A DNA stretch of 64,000 nucleotides from Nitrospiraceae bacterium (GTDB lineage Bacteria; Nitrospirota; Nitrospiria; Nitrospirales; Nitrospiraceae): NCBI GenBank assembly GCA_019637075.1, contig JAHBWI010000008.1, positions 1-64,000 on the forward strand, in the 5' to 3' direction. The position numbers and the translations under genes were made by a program. The notes under the pieces are model-generated. The model was not told the DNA's origin, made no database searches, and was given only the letters and a program-made list of their open reading frames with translations. Of this stretch, positions 45,775 through 56,946 are shown in pieces. Numbering within the stretch: the stretch's first letter is position 1; every line of letters starts with the position of its first letter.

Positions 45775-46218
45775 CTACCGGATGTCGGTCTTCACAACCT
45801 GAGAATGGGCGGAGGGGGAAGGAAAACACACGGTTACGGCAAAAGAGCGCCAGTATGGTGAAGGCTCGAGAAACTCTTTGTCCTCGAGCATCAACCATGC
45901 ATGGCCCTCGAGTTTGCCGTTCAATCTGGCTACCCCACATCGGAACTGTGCAGGGAAGCCGAACTTTCGAGCGAACCAGAGGAGCGTCAGAGAGCGAGGG
46001 AAGCAGTTGCCTTTGAGATTGTATGGAAACCGATCCAGCCAGCGATCGGTATAGTACGCAGCGTCATCCATTCCTACATGATCCTGAGTGGACGCCACCG
46101 GTCCGCTGGCCAACCATCCTAATAATCGTGGCAGGCTCACCACACGCAAGGCGAGACGGATAGCTAGGATAACTAGGCCTGTTTGTGTAACGAGGCGGTA
46201 TTTGCGAATGAGCCGCAT
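45775..46218 (-). CDS. lasso-type B2 leader peptidase (transglutaminase-like Cys protease)
   Basis: 147 residues. After a hydrophobic N-terminus (about 13-37) the protein matches the B2/transglutaminase-like core: Cys72 in GNCFPRSLTLLWFARKFGFP and His106 in LEGHAWLMLED, with an acidic residue following, as in the Cys-His-Asp triad that cuts lasso leaders after the conserved Thr-x. It is transcribed upstream of B1 and the precursors, with 471 bases between. The C-terminus ends where the family normally ends. Confidence 0.87.
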   Translation of the reverse strand: MRLIRKYRLVTQTGLVILAIRLALRVVSLPRLLGWLASGPVASTQDHVGMDDAAYYTDRWLDRFPYNLKGNCFPRSLTLLWFARKFGFPAQFRCGVARLNGKLEGHAWLMLEDKEFLEPSPYWRSFAVTVCFPSPSAHSQVVKTDIR

Positions 46219-46301
46219 ACCGCTCAGTGTAGCAATCGGGACAGAGAAGTCCAGACGATCCTAGGTTCAGACCGCTGATGCAGGGGGATACGAAGGGTGC
46301 A

Positions 46302-47732
46302 CTAGCGTGACGGTTCGAAAAGCCCCAACTGGCGCTCTTCGGCGCGGGTGAACGAGATGGGATATCGCTCGGTAAAGCAGGCGTTGCAGTACTGTTCCGG
46401 GGCACCGGGAGCTGACTTCAGCATTCCGTCGAGACTCAGATAGGCCAGGCTATCGGCCGTGATGTATTTGCGGATTTCCTGCGCCGTGTGGCTGGAAGCA
46501 ATCAATTCCTTCTTGTTCGGCGTGTCGATACCATAGAAACAGGGTGAGACGATCGGCGGTGAACTGATCCGCATGTGGACTTCCTTCGCCCCTGCGTGCC
46601 GAAGCATTTTCACGATCTTCCTGCTGGTCGTGCCGCGGACCAACGAATCGTCTACCACAACCACCCGTTTGCCTCGAAGGACCTCCGGCACCGCGTTCAA
46701 CTTCACTTTCACACCGAAGTGACGAATGGACTGTTCCGGTTCAATGAATGTGCGGCCCACGTAATGATTCCGGATCAGGCCCGTTTCGAAGGGGATTCCA
46801 GACCCCTCTGAGAACCCCAAGGCCGCCGGAACCCCTGAATCAGGAACGGGAATCACGATGTCCGCCTCGACCCATGACTCCTGAGCCAGTTGCCGCCCTA
46901 GAGCCTTCCGAATGGCATACACCGCGCTGCCGCCGAAAATCCTGCTGTCTGGTCTGGCAAAGTAGACGTATTCAAATACGCACATGGCAGGGTCCGTCGG
47001 CGGGAACGGCCGGTAGCTGGTGATCCCAGCATGATCCAGGACCACCAGCTCTCCCGGGTCGATCTCCCGCACATACTCCGCATCAAGCAAATCAAACGCG
47101 CAGCTCTCGGAGGCCACCAGCCAAGAATCTCGCAACCGGCCCAGGCACAGGGGCCGGAGGCCATGGGGATCCCGAGCTGCGACGAGACCCTGATCGGTCA
47201 TGAGGACGATGGAAAAGGCACCGCGCACCTGACTGAGGGAATCGATGACGCGGTCCAGCAGCGTATCTGCGCGCGAATGGGCAATGAGGTGGATGATGAC
47301 TTCCGTGTCCGAGGTCGACTGAAAGATCGCTCCGTAGGCTTCCAACTCGCTGCGGAGCATCGTCGCATTGATGAGATTGCCATTGTGGGCCACCGCCAAA
47401 TTTCCGAAGGCAAAATTCACCGTCAGCGGTTGCACGTTCTTAAGCCCCGCGCCTCCCGCGGTGGAATATCGGTTATGGCCGATCGCCATATGTCCGGGCA
47501 ATCGGGCCAATTCACGCTGCGAAAAAATGTCGGCGACCAGCCCCTGGCCCTTCTCGATATAGAACTGCTCACCGTCATTCGACACGATACCCGACGCCTC
47601 CTGCCCACGATGCTGCAGGGCATAAAGGCCGAGGTAGGCGAGATTCGCCGCTTCCTTGTGGCCGTAGATGCCGAACACGGCACACTCGTCGTGAAACTTG
47701 TCGGGCTGGTATATGGGTAATTCGTTCGGCAT
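46302..47732 (-). CDS. purF: amidophosphoribosyltransferase
   Basis: 476 residues from the ATG at 47732 (MPNELP...). This start leaves a 15-residue propeptide before the catalytic Cys ([11 protein letters not shown]), as in Bacillus-type PurF. The Ntn amidotransferase domain ([11 protein letters not shown]) is followed by the phosphoribosyltransferase domain with [13 protein letters not shown]. First committed step of purine synthesis; last gene of the purSQLF order. The frame is open upstream into purL, but those residues are not family-like. Confidence 0.95.
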   Translation of the reverse strand: MPNELPIYQPDKFHDECAVFGIYGHKEAANLAYLGLYALQHRGQEASGIVSNDGEQFYIEKGQGLVADIFSQRELARLPGHMAIGHNRYSTAGGAGLKNVQPLTVNFAFGNLAVAHNGNLINATMLRSELEAYGAIFQSTSDTEVIIHLIAHSRADTLLDRVIDSLSQVRGAFSIVLMTDQGLVAARDPHGLRPLCLGRLRDSWLVASESCAFDLLDAEYVREIDPGELVVLDHAGITSYRPFPPTDPAMCVFEYVYFARPDSRIFGGSAVYAIRKALGRQLAQESWVEADIVIPVPDSGVPAALGFSEGSGIPFETGLIRNHYVGRTFIEPEQSIRHFGVKVKLNAVPEVLRGKRVVVVDDSLVRGTTSRKIVKMLRHAGAKEVHMRISSPPIVSPCFYGIDTPNKKELIASSHTAQEIRKYITADSLAYLSLDGMLKSAPGAPEQYCNACFTERYPISFTRAEERQLGLFEPSR

Positions 47733-47745
47733 GATCAGTCGGGTT

Positions 47746-49998
47746 TCAGTCCTGGCTGAGGGCACGGGGGATCGCTCCGGCCCATCGGTCATATACGGTG
47801 TCGAGGTCAAGATCGAGTGTGCACCCTGGCGTCCGCCGATCGCCATCGACGGTAACGGTCAAACGAGCTCCTCCCACGGTTCCAATTCGAGCGGCGGAGA
47901 CCCCGGCGTCCCAAGCCGCGTTAAGCACGCGATCGGCATGCTCCGGTCGCACAGACAGCAGAATCCGTGATTGGCTTTCCCCAAATAGCAGCGCGTCCCG
48001 GCGCAACCCATCAAGCGGCAATTGTATCACAGCACCGAGCCTTTCTCCTGGACCGGAGATGCAGCTCTCGGCGAGCGCGACCGCGAGGCCCCCGTCCGAA
48101 CAATCGTGTGCGGACTGCACGAGTCCCTGACGTATCAGATTCAACGCGCAGGCTTGTACGGCCCGCTCTGACTCGAGGCTCAACAACGGAGGAGAGCCCT
48201 GTTCCCGGTGATGCAGCACGCGCAGATACTCTGTCCCCCCCAAATCCTCACGCGTCTTGCCCAAGAGAATGATCGCGTGACCGCTCGCTTTGAACCACTG
48301 GGTCACGGCCTGATCGGCCCGATCAATCAGCCCAACCATCCCGATCATCGGCGTCGGGTAAATGGAGAGGTCGTTCGTTTCGTTGTAAAAGCTGACGTTG
48401 CCGCTGACGATCGGTACGCTCAACGCCTCGCAGGCATCCTTCAGCCCCTCAATGGCCATGACGAATTGCCACATGATGTCCGGGCGCTGTGGGTTCCCGA
48501 AATTGAGACAGTCTGTTACGCCGATCGGCTGAGCCCCTGAACAGACCAAATTGCGCGCGCACTCGGCAATGGCAATCTTGGCGCCCTCATAAGGATTCAG
48601 CAAACAATAGCGCCCATTGCAGTCGACCGACACAGCCAGCGCCTTGTCCGTACCTTTCACACGCAACACGGCCGCATCCGAGCCAGGCCGAACGATCGTA
48701 TTCGTGCGCACCATATGGTCGTACTGTTCGTAGACCCAGCGTTTGCTCGCGATGGTCGGAGATTCCAACAGCGCCAGAAGCGCGGCATTCGGATCCTTCA
48801 CATCCGGCAGCGCGTCGTAATTCAGCGATTGCAGCATCTCCTGATAGGCCGGCGGGGCGCTCGGCCGATCGTATCGCGGTCCCTCGTCCGCCAGCGCCTT
48901 TGCCGGAATGTCGGCCACCACCGTGCCGCTATCCTTGACCACCACGTGCCCTGTGTCGGTCACCCGCCCGATGACCGCCGCATCAAGGTCCCATTTGCGG
49001 CAAATCGCCAGGACCGCATCTTCCTTACCAGCCTTCGCCACCATGAGCATCCGCTCCTGCGATTCGGAGAGCATGATCTCATAGGGCGTCATACCGGGTT
49101 CGCGCCGCGGCACCTCCGCCAATTCCAACTCCACGCCGGTCCCTTCGCGAGAGGCCATCTCACAAGCCGAGCTGGTCAGTCCGGCGGCGCCCATATCCTG
49201 AATGCCAACCAGCAAGTCCGTCGACATCAGTTCCAAGCAGGCTTCAAGCAACAGCTTTTCCGTGAATGGATCGCCGACCTGTACGGTGGGCCGCTTCTTT
49301 GCCGATTGCTCGTCGAACGAGTCCGACGCCATCGTGGCGCCGTGAATTCCATCGCGGCCGGTCTTCGAGCCGAAATAGATGACCGGGTTGCCGACGCCTG
49401 CCGCCTTACCACGAAAGATTCTGTCCTGCCTGGCGATTCCCAAACAAAACACGTTGACCAATGGGTTAAGCGCATAGATGTCGCTGAAGACGATCTCGCC
49501 GCCAACCGTCGGAACGCCCATACAGTTACCATAACCGGCAATTCCAGATACGACGCCTTTCAACAGTCGCCGATTCTGGGGATTGTCCAGCCCTCCGAAT
49601 CGGAGAGAATCCAGCAACGCGATCGGCCTGGCTCCCATCGTGAAAATGTCCCGAAGAATCCCACCGACGCCAGTCGCCGCCCCCTGATACGGTTCGATGA
49701 ACGAGGGGTGGTTGTGCGACTCCATTTTGAACACGGCACACAGACCATCGCCGATGTCCACCGCTCCGGCATTTTCCCCCGGTCCCTGCACCACGCGAGG
49801 CCCGGTCGTCGGCAGTTTCTTCAAGTGGATCCGTGAACTTTTGTAAGAGCAATGTTCCGACCACATCGCGGAAAACATGCCCAACTCGGTCCAGTTTGGA
49901 TCGCGTCCGAGGATGTGCAAAATCTTTTGGTACTCCTCCTCGCTCAGTTTGTGCTGGTCGAGGATCGCCTTGGTCACTACAAGCGGTTTCGTCGTCAT
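47746..49998 (-). CDS. purL: phosphoribosylformylglycinamidine synthase, large subunit
   Basis: 750 residues from the ATG at 49998 (AGAAGG upstream). This is the short PurL that works with PurS and PurQ. It has the AIRS-like duplicated fold: [13 protein letters not shown] near the start, [19 protein letters not shown], and [16 protein letters not shown], the ATP/Mg site. It makes FGAM from FGAR, ATP and glutamine-derived ammonia. Confidence 0.97.
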   Translation of the reverse strand: MTTKPLVVTKAILDQHKLSEEEYQKILHILGRDPNWTELGMFSAMWSEHCSYKSSRIHLKKLPTTGPRVVQGPGENAGAVDIGDGLCAVFKMESHNHPSFIEPYQGAATGVGGILRDIFTMGARPIALLDSLRFGGLDNPQNRRLLKGVVSGIAGYGNCMGVPTVGGEIVFSDIYALNPLVNVFCLGIARQDRIFRGKAAGVGNPVIYFGSKTGRDGIHGATMASDSFDEQSAKKRPTVQVGDPFTEKLLLEACLELMSTDLLVGIQDMGAAGLTSSACEMASREGTGVELELAEVPRREPGMTPYEIMLSESQERMLMVAKAGKEDAVLAICRKWDLDAAVIGRVTDTGHVVVKDSGTVVADIPAKALADEGPRYDRPSAPPAYQEMLQSLNYDALPDVKDPNAALLALLESPTIASKRWVYEQYDHMVRTNTIVRPGSDAAVLRVKGTDKALAVSVDCNGRYCLLNPYEGAKIAIAECARNLVCSGAQPIGVTDCLNFGNPQRPDIMWQFVMAIEGLKDACEALSVPIVSGNVSFYNETNDLSIYPTPMIGMVGLIDRADQAVTQWFKASGHAIILLGKTREDLGGTEYLRVLHHREQGSPPLLSLESERAVQACALNLIRQGLVQSAHDCSDGGLAVALAESCISGPGERLGAVIQLPLDGLRRDALLFGESQSRILLSVRPEHADRVLNAAWDAGVSAARIGTVGGARLTVTVDGDRRTPGCTLDLDLDTVYDRWAGAIPRALSQD

Positions 49999-50044
49999 CG
50001 TGCCTTCTATCTGGCTAGGAATCACTGTGCAGTCGGATGGAGCA

Positions 50045-50767
50045 TCATGCCCCGACCGTGTCGGGCTCCAATTTGGTCTTCTTCAACGTATCCAGCATGG
50101 AGAGGAAAATCCGTCGCCCGTCTTCGTTGCCCAGGAGGGACTCAGCGCAGCGTTCCGGATGCGGCATCATCCCAAGCACATTGCCCTGCGCATTGACGAT
50201 GCCGGCGATATTGTCCATTGATCCGTTGGGGTTCGCGTCCGCAGTCACTTTTCCGTCGGCATCGCAATAACGGAAGATGACCTGGGCGTTCGCCTGGATA
50301 CCGGCCAATGCCACGGGATCAGCATAATAGTTGCCGTCGGCATGCGCGATGGGAATCCTCAGCACCTGTCCGGACTCACATTGGTTCGTGAAGCTGGTCG
50401 CGGCATTTTCCACCTTCACATACACGTCCTTGCAGATGAAGTTGAGCGAGGTATTTCGGAGCATGGCTCCGGGCAACAACCCGGCCTCCAGCAGAATCTG
50501 AAAGCCGTTACAAATACCGAGCACCAGGCCGCCCTTTTTAGCAAAGTCTTTGACCGCCCCCATCACCGGCGAGAATCGCGCAATGGCTCCGGTCCGCAAA
50601 TAATCCCCGTAAGAAAATCCACCGGGAATGACGATGGCATCCAGCCCCGCCAGCAGGGTCTCCTTATGCCAAATCATTTCCACATACTGTCCCAGCACAT
50701 CCTTAAAGATATGCTCGCAGTCATGATCGCAATTACTGCCGGGGAATACGACGACGCCTATCTTCAT
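50045..50767 (-). CDS. purQ: phosphoribosylformylglycinamidine synthase, glutaminase subunit
   Basis: 240 residues. Class I amidotransferase with [15 protein letters not shown] at the N-terminus, [12 protein letters not shown], nucleophilic Cys in [19 protein letters not shown] and a His in [11 protein letters not shown]. It supplies ammonia to PurL. Adjacent to purS and purL. Confidence 0.97.
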   Translation of the reverse strand: MKIGVVVFPGSNCDHDCEHIFKDVLGQYVEMIWHKETLLAGLDAIVIPGGFSYGDYLRTGAIARFSPVMGAVKDFAKKGGLVLGICNGFQILLEAGLLPGAMLRNTSLNFICKDVYVKVENAATSFTNQCESGQVLRIPIAHADGNYYADPVALAGIQANAQVIFRYCDADGKVTADANPNGSMDNIAGIVNAQGNVLGMMPHPERCAESLLGNEDGRRIFLSMLDTLKKTKLEPDTVGA

Positions 50768-50867
50768 AATGTTCAGGGCTTACGGCGCATGACGAATGGC
50801 ATATTGTTGTTGAGTGGGATCAGATCCACGCTTCCGCCATCCGCTTTAGGCTATAAGCCATGTGCTC

Positions 50868-51122
50868 CTATCCGAGTTCGTACCGATATTCCTCGATGAT
50901 CGTATTGGCGAGCAGCTTCTCGCACATGGCCTTGACCTCGGCTTCGGCCTTGGCCTGATCCTGCTCAGCGACCTCCACTTCCATATACTTCCCGACACGC
51001 ACGTTTGACGTGTGCTTGAACCCCAGCGCATCCAGCGCGTGCTCAATGGCTTTGCCTTGGGGGTCCAAAATACCCTGTTTGAGGGTCACATGGATCTTGG
51101 CCTTCACTGCTCCCTCCCTCAA
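50868..51122 (-). CDS. purS: phosphoribosylformylglycinamidine synthase subunit PurS
   Basis: 84 residues, typical PurS length. KIHVTLKQGILDPQGKAIEHALDALGF and VRVGKYMEVEV are conserved for this subunit, which bridges PurL and PurQ. GGAGGGAGC precedes the ATG. Confidence 0.95.
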   Translation of the reverse strand: MREGAVKAKIHVTLKQGILDPQGKAIEHALDALGFKHTSNVRVGKYMEVEVAEQDQAKAEAEVKAMCEKLLANTIIEEYRYELG

Positions 51123-51176
51123 CCTACAGCATTCATGATCATCGGTGCTCGTCTGGGTAAACCGGCGACGGCTCGA

Positions 51177-51401
51177 CTACCGCTTCACTTCCTGCCCTTG
51201 GTTCTTCGTCAAATTGTTCACATACTTTCGAATCCGAAAAATCACCCCGACGGTCGCCAAACCAACAAGGGACAGTAGGATGAAGGCCCAGCGCCAAGGA
51301 GATTCACGCAGATGGTACGCCATCATGGCGACGGTGGCCGCCCACATCAAAATGGCCGCCACGAGCCCATATTCCATGATGAACCGCACAACCCGACTCA
51401 T
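51177..51401 (-). CDS. small two-helix membrane protein
   Basis: 74 residues with two membrane helices (about 9-28 and 37-55) and a basic C-terminus. No family recognised. It lies between purC and purS on the same strand and is probably co-transcribed, but nothing links it to purine synthesis. Confidence 0.65.
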   Translation of the reverse strand: MSRVVRFIMEYGLVAAILMWAATVAMMAYHLRESPWRWAFILLSLVGLATVGVIFRIRKYVNNLTKNQGQEVKR

Positions 51402-51422
51402 CGATGCTCCTGCCCCGCAATC

Positions 51423-52136
51423 CTACCCGCACACTCGCTTCAACACTTCCTGGTAAGCTTCCTCGATCTTCCCCATGTCTTTCCGAAACCGATCCTTATC
51501 CATCGACTCCTTGGTCGCCTGGTCCCAGAATCGACAGGTATCCGGGGAAATTTCATCCGCCAAAATGAGTTTGTTGTGATGCACGCCAAATTCGAGCTTG
51601 AAGTCGACGAGGATCATGCGGCGGTCGCGGAAGAACGGCAGCAAGACCCCATTGATTCGATGGCCAAGGTCGCGCATTTCCCGTAACACGGCCGGCGTCG
51701 CCACGTTCAGCAACCGCAGGTGGTCGTCGTTCACCAACGGATCGCCCAGGGCATCATCCTTATAATAGAACTCGATGACGGCCGGCTCGATGGCCACGCC
51801 TTCCTTCAGGCCCAATCGCTTGGCCAGACTGCCGGCCACGACGTTGCGCACCACCACTTCGACCGGCACGATCGTGACCTTCTTGGTCAGCATTTCCCGA
51901 TCGCTCACGCGTTCGAGAAAGTGCGTGGGAATGCCGGCAGCCTCCAGGAGCCGAAACAAACGCTCCGAGACCTTGTTGTTCACGACACCCTTTTCGACGA
52001 TCGTTCCACGCTTCTGCGCATTGAATGCCGTCGCGTCATCCTTGAAATACTGCAGCACCTGATCGGGCCGATCAGTCGTGAAAATCTTCTTCGCCTTGCC
52101 CTCGTAAATCATCGTGCCTTTGGTCTCGACGGTCAT
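51423..52136 (-). CDS. purC: phosphoribosylaminoimidazole-succinocarboxamide synthase
   Basis: 237 residues. IYEGKAKKIFTTD, GVVNNKVSERLFRLLEAAGIPTHF and the VEVVVRNVVAGSL active-site segment identify SAICAR synthetase. GGAAGGAGACC precedes the ATG. Confidence 0.97.
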   Translation of the reverse strand: MTVETKGTMIYEGKAKKIFTTDRPDQVLQYFKDDATAFNAQKRGTIVEKGVVNNKVSERLFRLLEAAGIPTHFLERVSDREMLTKKVTIVPVEVVVRNVVAGSLAKRLGLKEGVAIEPAVIEFYYKDDALGDPLVNDDHLRLLNVATPAVLREMRDLGHRINGVLLPFFRDRRMILVDFKLEFGVHHNKLILADEISPDTCRFWDQATKESMDKDRFRKDMGKIEEAYQEVLKRVCG

Positions 52137-52159
52137 GGTCGGTCTCCTTCCGCCCCCGG

Positions 52160-52954
52160 CTAGCGGGCGAACATTTCCAGAATCTCATCCAACGGTTTCA
52201 CCGTACCCAGCAGCGTCGGATGTCCCACCCGCCGATTGTGCCGAAACTCATTCACTTTTTCCAACGCGAGCAGGAGGTTGTGAAAATCCTCCAGCTTGTC
52301 GGTTTCGAAATACGTAATGAAATCGAAGTCGTCCAAACCCGTCGCATGGTACAACTTCCGCTTGACGGTCATGTGATAGGGCAACGCCGCCTCAGTATGC
52401 TCCTTCATCATCGCAGCGCGCTGTTGCTGATCCAGGCCCCACCATTCGGCGTCTTTTCGTATCGGAATCACGATTGCGAAGGGCTTGGCTCCGGGATTGC
52501 TGGGCACCTTGAGATTGGCCTTCATATCGTCCGAAAAGCCCGGCACGTAGTTGGGCTTCTTCGTGAGGCCGTGAAAGAGACTCGCCGGTTTCAGATGCCG
52601 TCCGAACCTGGTGCCCTGCAGCGCCACCAAAAACTGTTGCGTGTCGGCAAGCGAGAAGGCATGCAGGCGGAACATCAGGTCTGCGTGATCGGACAGACCC
52701 CGCAGGAGGTAGGAGTCGATCAGAACCTTCTCGCTCCATCGGTCCAGCAGACCCTTTACCTCCGTCACCGCAACGACGCGGGCATCCCCACCCAACTCCC
52801 ACCATTCATGGTCCATCTCAAAGGCAGCAAAGGTCCCGTAGACCCCTGGATCGGAAAGTAACCGTTCCCGGTCGGCGGCCCAAGCCGGGACGACCGCCCA
52901 CAAGGCCACGAGTGAGAGGATGGCGCAGAGTCGAAACCACTTGCTCACGCTCAT
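52160..52954 (-). CDS. cld: periplasmic chlorite dismutase
   Basis: 264 residues from the ATG at 52954. Signal peptide of 26 residues (cut after PAWA). In precursor numbering Lys167, Trp171, Trp172, His186, Arg199 and Glu236 become 141, 145, 146, 160, 173 and 210 after removal, the same numbers as the heme-site residues of the structurally studied enzyme of 'Ca. Nitrospira defluvii' (proximal His160, distal Arg173). This is the pentameric, respiratory-type clade, which turns chlorite into chloride and O2. The ribosome-binding GGAGG is part of the last codons of purB, so translation is coupled. Confidence 0.95.
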   Translation of the reverse strand: MSVSKWFRLCAILSLVALWAVVPAWAADRERLLSDPGVYGTFAAFEMDHEWWELGGDARVVAVTEVKGLLDRWSEKVLIDSYLLRGLSDHADLMFRLHAFSLADTQQFLVALQGTRFGRHLKPASLFHGLTKKPNYVPGFSDDMKANLKVPSNPGAKPFAIVIPIRKDAEWWGLDQQQRAAMMKEHTEAALPYHMTVKRKLYHATGLDDFDFITYFETDKLEDFHNLLLALEKVNEFRHNRRVGHPTLLGTVKPLDEILEMFAR

Positions 52955-52956
52955 TG

Positions 52957-54288
52957 TCACCTCCGCCGTCTGCCCTTCGAGTTGGAGGAGGACCTTTTGC
53001 TGAACACCCGCCGAAAAATCTCATCCATGTGCCGCAGATAATACTTCGGGTTGAAACACGCGCGGATTTCGGCCGGCTTCAGATGTTTGGTGATGAATGG
53101 ATCCTGCTCAGCCAGAACCTGCAGCGCCCCGCCCCCTTTCCACGAGGCCATCGCATTCCGCTGGACAGCCTCATACGATTCCTTCCGCTGAGCCCCCTTG
53201 TCGATCAAAGACAGAAGGAGCCGCTGCGAATACACCAATCCTCCGGTCAATTCGAGATTCCGCTTCATCCGCTCGGGGTATACGATCAGATTGTTGACCA
53301 CGTCCGTGATCCGAGCCAGCATATAGTCGATCAGGATCGTGCTGTCCGGCATGATGACGCGCTCGACCGACGAGTGGCTGATGTCGCGTTCATGCCACAG
53401 CGCAACATTCTCCATCGCGGCCAGGCTGTTGGATCGAATAAGTCGCGCCAGTCCGCACAGGTTTTCCGAGGCGATCGGATTGCGCTTGTGCGGCATCGCG
53501 GACGAGCCCTTCTGTCCTTCCGAGAAATATTCCTCGGCTTCCAACACCTCAGTCCGTTGAAGGTGGCGAATCTCCGTGGCGATCTTTTCGATCGAAGCAG
53601 CCAGGAGCGCCAAGGCCGTCGCATAGGCGGCGTGGCGATCGCGCTGGACCACCTGGTTGGAAACCGGGTCTGATGTCAGGCCCAGCTGCGCACAGACAAA
53701 TTCCTCGATGGCCGGGCCCTGGTGCGCGAACGTCCCCATCGCACCCGAAAGCTTGCCGACAGCAATATCACGCCGTGCTGCCTCGAGTCGGACCTTGTGG
53801 CGGCAGATTTCTTCGTACCAGATCGCCAGCTTGAACCCGAACGACACCGGTTCGCCGTGAATCCCATGCGACCGCCCCACCATCACCGTATGTCGATGCT
53901 CGAACGCGCGTTTCTTCAACACGGCAATGAGCTCGTCCAAATCCACCAAAATCAGGTCTAGCGCCTCGGTCATTTGCACGGCCAACGACGTATCGACGAT
54001 ATCGGAGGAGGTCAGGCCCATGTGGAGGAACCGATGCTCCGGTCCCACGGAATCCATTAAGGACTCCAGAAAGGCGATCACGTCGTGCTTGGTGATCTTT
54101 TCAATCTCGGCGATGCGGGCGACGTCGATCTTGGCTTTTTTCCTGATGCGCGCGCTGGTCCCCTTCGGCACCTGGCCGTCACGCTCGAAGGCTGCGCAGG
54201 CCTGCAACTCAACCTCCAGCCAGATTTCGTACTTGTGTTGAAGATCCCAAATGGCCGCCATCCGCGGCCTGGTATAGCGTTCAATCAT
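52957..54288 (-). CDS. purB: adenylosuccinate lyase
   Basis: 443 residues, short-type PurB. Signature SSAMPHKRNPIASE (fumarase/aspartase superfamily loop with the catalytic Ser), TSSDIVDTSLA and SHGIHGEPVSFG. Acts twice in purine synthesis. The stop is 2 bases upstream of the cld start. Arg/Ser-rich C-terminus (SSSNSKGRRRR). Confidence 0.96.
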   Translation of the reverse strand: MIERYTRPRMAAIWDLQHKYEIWLEVELQACAAFERDGQVPKGTSARIRKKAKIDVARIAEIEKITKHDVIAFLESLMDSVGPEHRFLHMGLTSSDIVDTSLAVQMTEALDLILVDLDELIAVLKKRAFEHRHTVMVGRSHGIHGEPVSFGFKLAIWYEEICRHKVRLEAARRDIAVGKLSGAMGTFAHQGPAIEEFVCAQLGLTSDPVSNQVVQRDRHAAYATALALLAASIEKIATEIRHLQRTEVLEAEEYFSEGQKGSSAMPHKRNPIASENLCGLARLIRSNSLAAMENVALWHERDISHSSVERVIMPDSTILIDYMLARITDVVNNLIVYPERMKRNLELTGGLVYSQRLLLSLIDKGAQRKESYEAVQRNAMASWKGGGALQVLAEQDPFITKHLKPAEIRACFNPKYYLRHMDEIFRRVFSKRSSSNSKGRRRR

Positions 54289-54296
54289 TCTTTACT

Positions 54297-54320
54297 CGTA
54301 TCTCGTGGTTCGTATCTCGC
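54297..54320 (-). repeat. short intergenic repeat, copy 3 (CACGAGATACG, doubled)
   Basis: On the minus strand the 66-base nusB-purB gap reads GCGAGATACG AAC CACGAGATACG just before the purB ATG: two tandem copies of the GAGATACG word. Same orientation relative to the downstream gene as before rluB and guaA. Confidence 0.45.
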
Positions 54321-54354
54321 ATTTCCAACCAGCGTGTGATGGGCAACTCGTTCT

Positions 54355-54828
54355 TTACGCTTCGCTGCTTCCACCATCCCCGGCGCCGACGACCGGCAGT
54401 TCCGGATGGGCGCGCTTTCTGGCCAACCGATCATCGGTACCGAATAACTTGTCCAGAATGCCGTTGACGAATTTGGAGGCCTCGTCGTCTCCGAAACTCT
54501 TGGCTAACTCGATCGCTTCGTTCAACGTCACCTTGGCCGGCACCTCCGGCAGATACAACAATTCGAAACAACCAAGCCGAAGGATATTGCGGTCGACAAT
54601 CGGCATCCGGCTGACTTTCCAATTCGTGGCCTGCGCGCCGATCAACCGATCCAACTCCGGTTTGTGCTTCAAGACCCCGTCGACGAGTCGCTCGGCGAAC
54701 GCCTTCATCTCCTCGTCCAGCGGGTAGGATTTCCAAAATTCTTGCAGCCAAAGACCGGGCTGGCCGTGGATGTCATACTGAAACAAGATCTGGATCGCGC
54801 GTTCGCGGGCTTGATGTCGTGACGCCAT
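54355..54828 (-). CDS. nusB: transcription antitermination factor NusB
   Basis: 157 residues. [19 protein letters not shown] at the N-terminus, [16 protein letters not shown] and [26 protein letters not shown] identify NusB. It binds boxA of rRNA leaders together with S10, such as that at 126-139. Commonly follows ribH, as here. Confidence 0.95.
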   Translation of the reverse strand: MASRHQARERAIQILFQYDIHGQPGLWLQEFWKSYPLDEEMKAFAERLVDGVLKHKPELDRLIGAQATNWKVSRMPIVDRNILRLGCFELLYLPEVPAKVTLNEAIELAKSFGDDEASKFVNGILDKLFGTDDRLARKRAHPELPVVGAGDGGSSEA

Positions 54829-54840
54829 GGTCTCCGCCGA

Positions 54841-55383
54841 TCAGCGCGACCGCCGTGAGGCGGACCGTGACGGACGCCGGCTGGAAACAGGCGGCGCCGG
54901 CGCTTCCCCCACCTGGTCTTTGGCTAGTTGCCGCATGAGCGTCGCCATCTCGATGGCGGTTTTAGCGGCATCGGCCCCGCGATTCATCTTCGCCGGGTCG
55001 GCGCGCTCGATCGCCTGGGCAACCGTATTGGTAGTCAGCACGCCGAACACCACCGGCACATTGGTTTCCATCGAGGCCTGTAGAATGCCGCGGCTCGCTT
55101 CCGCACTGATGAAATCGAAATGAGGCGTATCACCCCGGATCACGGCTCCGAGGCAGATCACGGCGTCGAACCGCCCGGACCGCGCCAGCTGCCGCGCGAC
55201 CAATGGGATCTCGAAGGCACCGGGCACCCGAACCACCTCCAGGTCATCTTCTTTCGTCCCGGCTTTGGTCAGGGTCTTCGCACATTCGGCAAGCAGACGG
55301 CTGGTGACAAACTTATTGAATTTGCTCGCGACAATCCCAAACCGGAGACCGGTTGCGTCGTGGGAGCCTTTGCGCAGTTTCAT
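54841..55383 (-). CDS. ribH: 6,7-dimethyl-8-ribityllumazine synthase
   Basis: 180 residues. FGIVASKFNKFVTSRLL, VRVPGAFEIPLVARQLA and AVICLGAVIRGDTPHFDFI with the catalytic His. The C-terminal 25 residues are Arg/Ser/Pro-rich, beyond the usual end. Penultimate step of riboflavin synthesis; sits between ribBA and nusB. Confidence 0.96.
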   Translation of the reverse strand: MKLRKGSHDATGLRFGIVASKFNKFVTSRLLAECAKTLTKAGTKEDDLEVVRVPGAFEIPLVARQLARSGRFDAVICLGAVIRGDTPHFDFISAEASRGILQASMETNVPVVFGVLTTNTVAQAIERADPAKMNRGADAAKTAIEMATLMRQLAKDQVGEAPAPPVSSRRPSRSASRRSR

Positions 55384-55683
55384 GTGGACGGAATTCCCCG
55401 GAAGCAGAACTGAACTCTTGACGCACCAGCGTCGGAAAAGCGGATCATACCTGGTCCCGCCCCTAAATGGCTACTCGTTTTCAGGCTGACAGCTGGAGCC
55501 GATGACGGGAACCTGTAACTATGGCGGATCCGTGAATTCGGATAGTGCTGCACTCGCGCTTCGTACGTTCGCAGCTATTGAGATAGTTGCCCTGCGCGCC
55601 CCGACCGAGCACCGCGTATCCCTGCGCAATCCGATCTGATATTGAGTGCGGGTGTGCTTCCAGAGACCTATCGCGACTGCCCC
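55384..55683. other. 300-base region between ribBA and ribH
   Basis: No gene seen. I looked for the FMN-riboswitch core (AGGGGCAGGGTGAAATTCCCG-like) on the minus strand and did not find it, so control of ribH by FMN is not supported here. Confidence 0.5.
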
Positions 55684-56892
<1,209 letters not shown>

Positions 56893-56946
56893 AACACCTC
56901 ATCACTGGAAAAGGGGCAGACACCTTCCCTTTTTTTACGCCACGTG

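Noticed and set aside
45496-45861. 121-residue plus-strand frame in the RiPP locus with CPTPTPTP
   Set aside because: It runs antisense to the B2 3' end, has no ribosome-binding site and no family features.
45662-45940. 92-residue minus-strand frame overlapping the B2 gene
   Set aside because: It overlaps conserved B2 codons in another frame; the family-like sequence is in the 45775-46218 frame. Its stop touching GAGGAGG is probably coincidence.
55384-55683. FMN riboswitch before ribH
   Set aside because: The conserved riboswitch core was not found on the minus strand.
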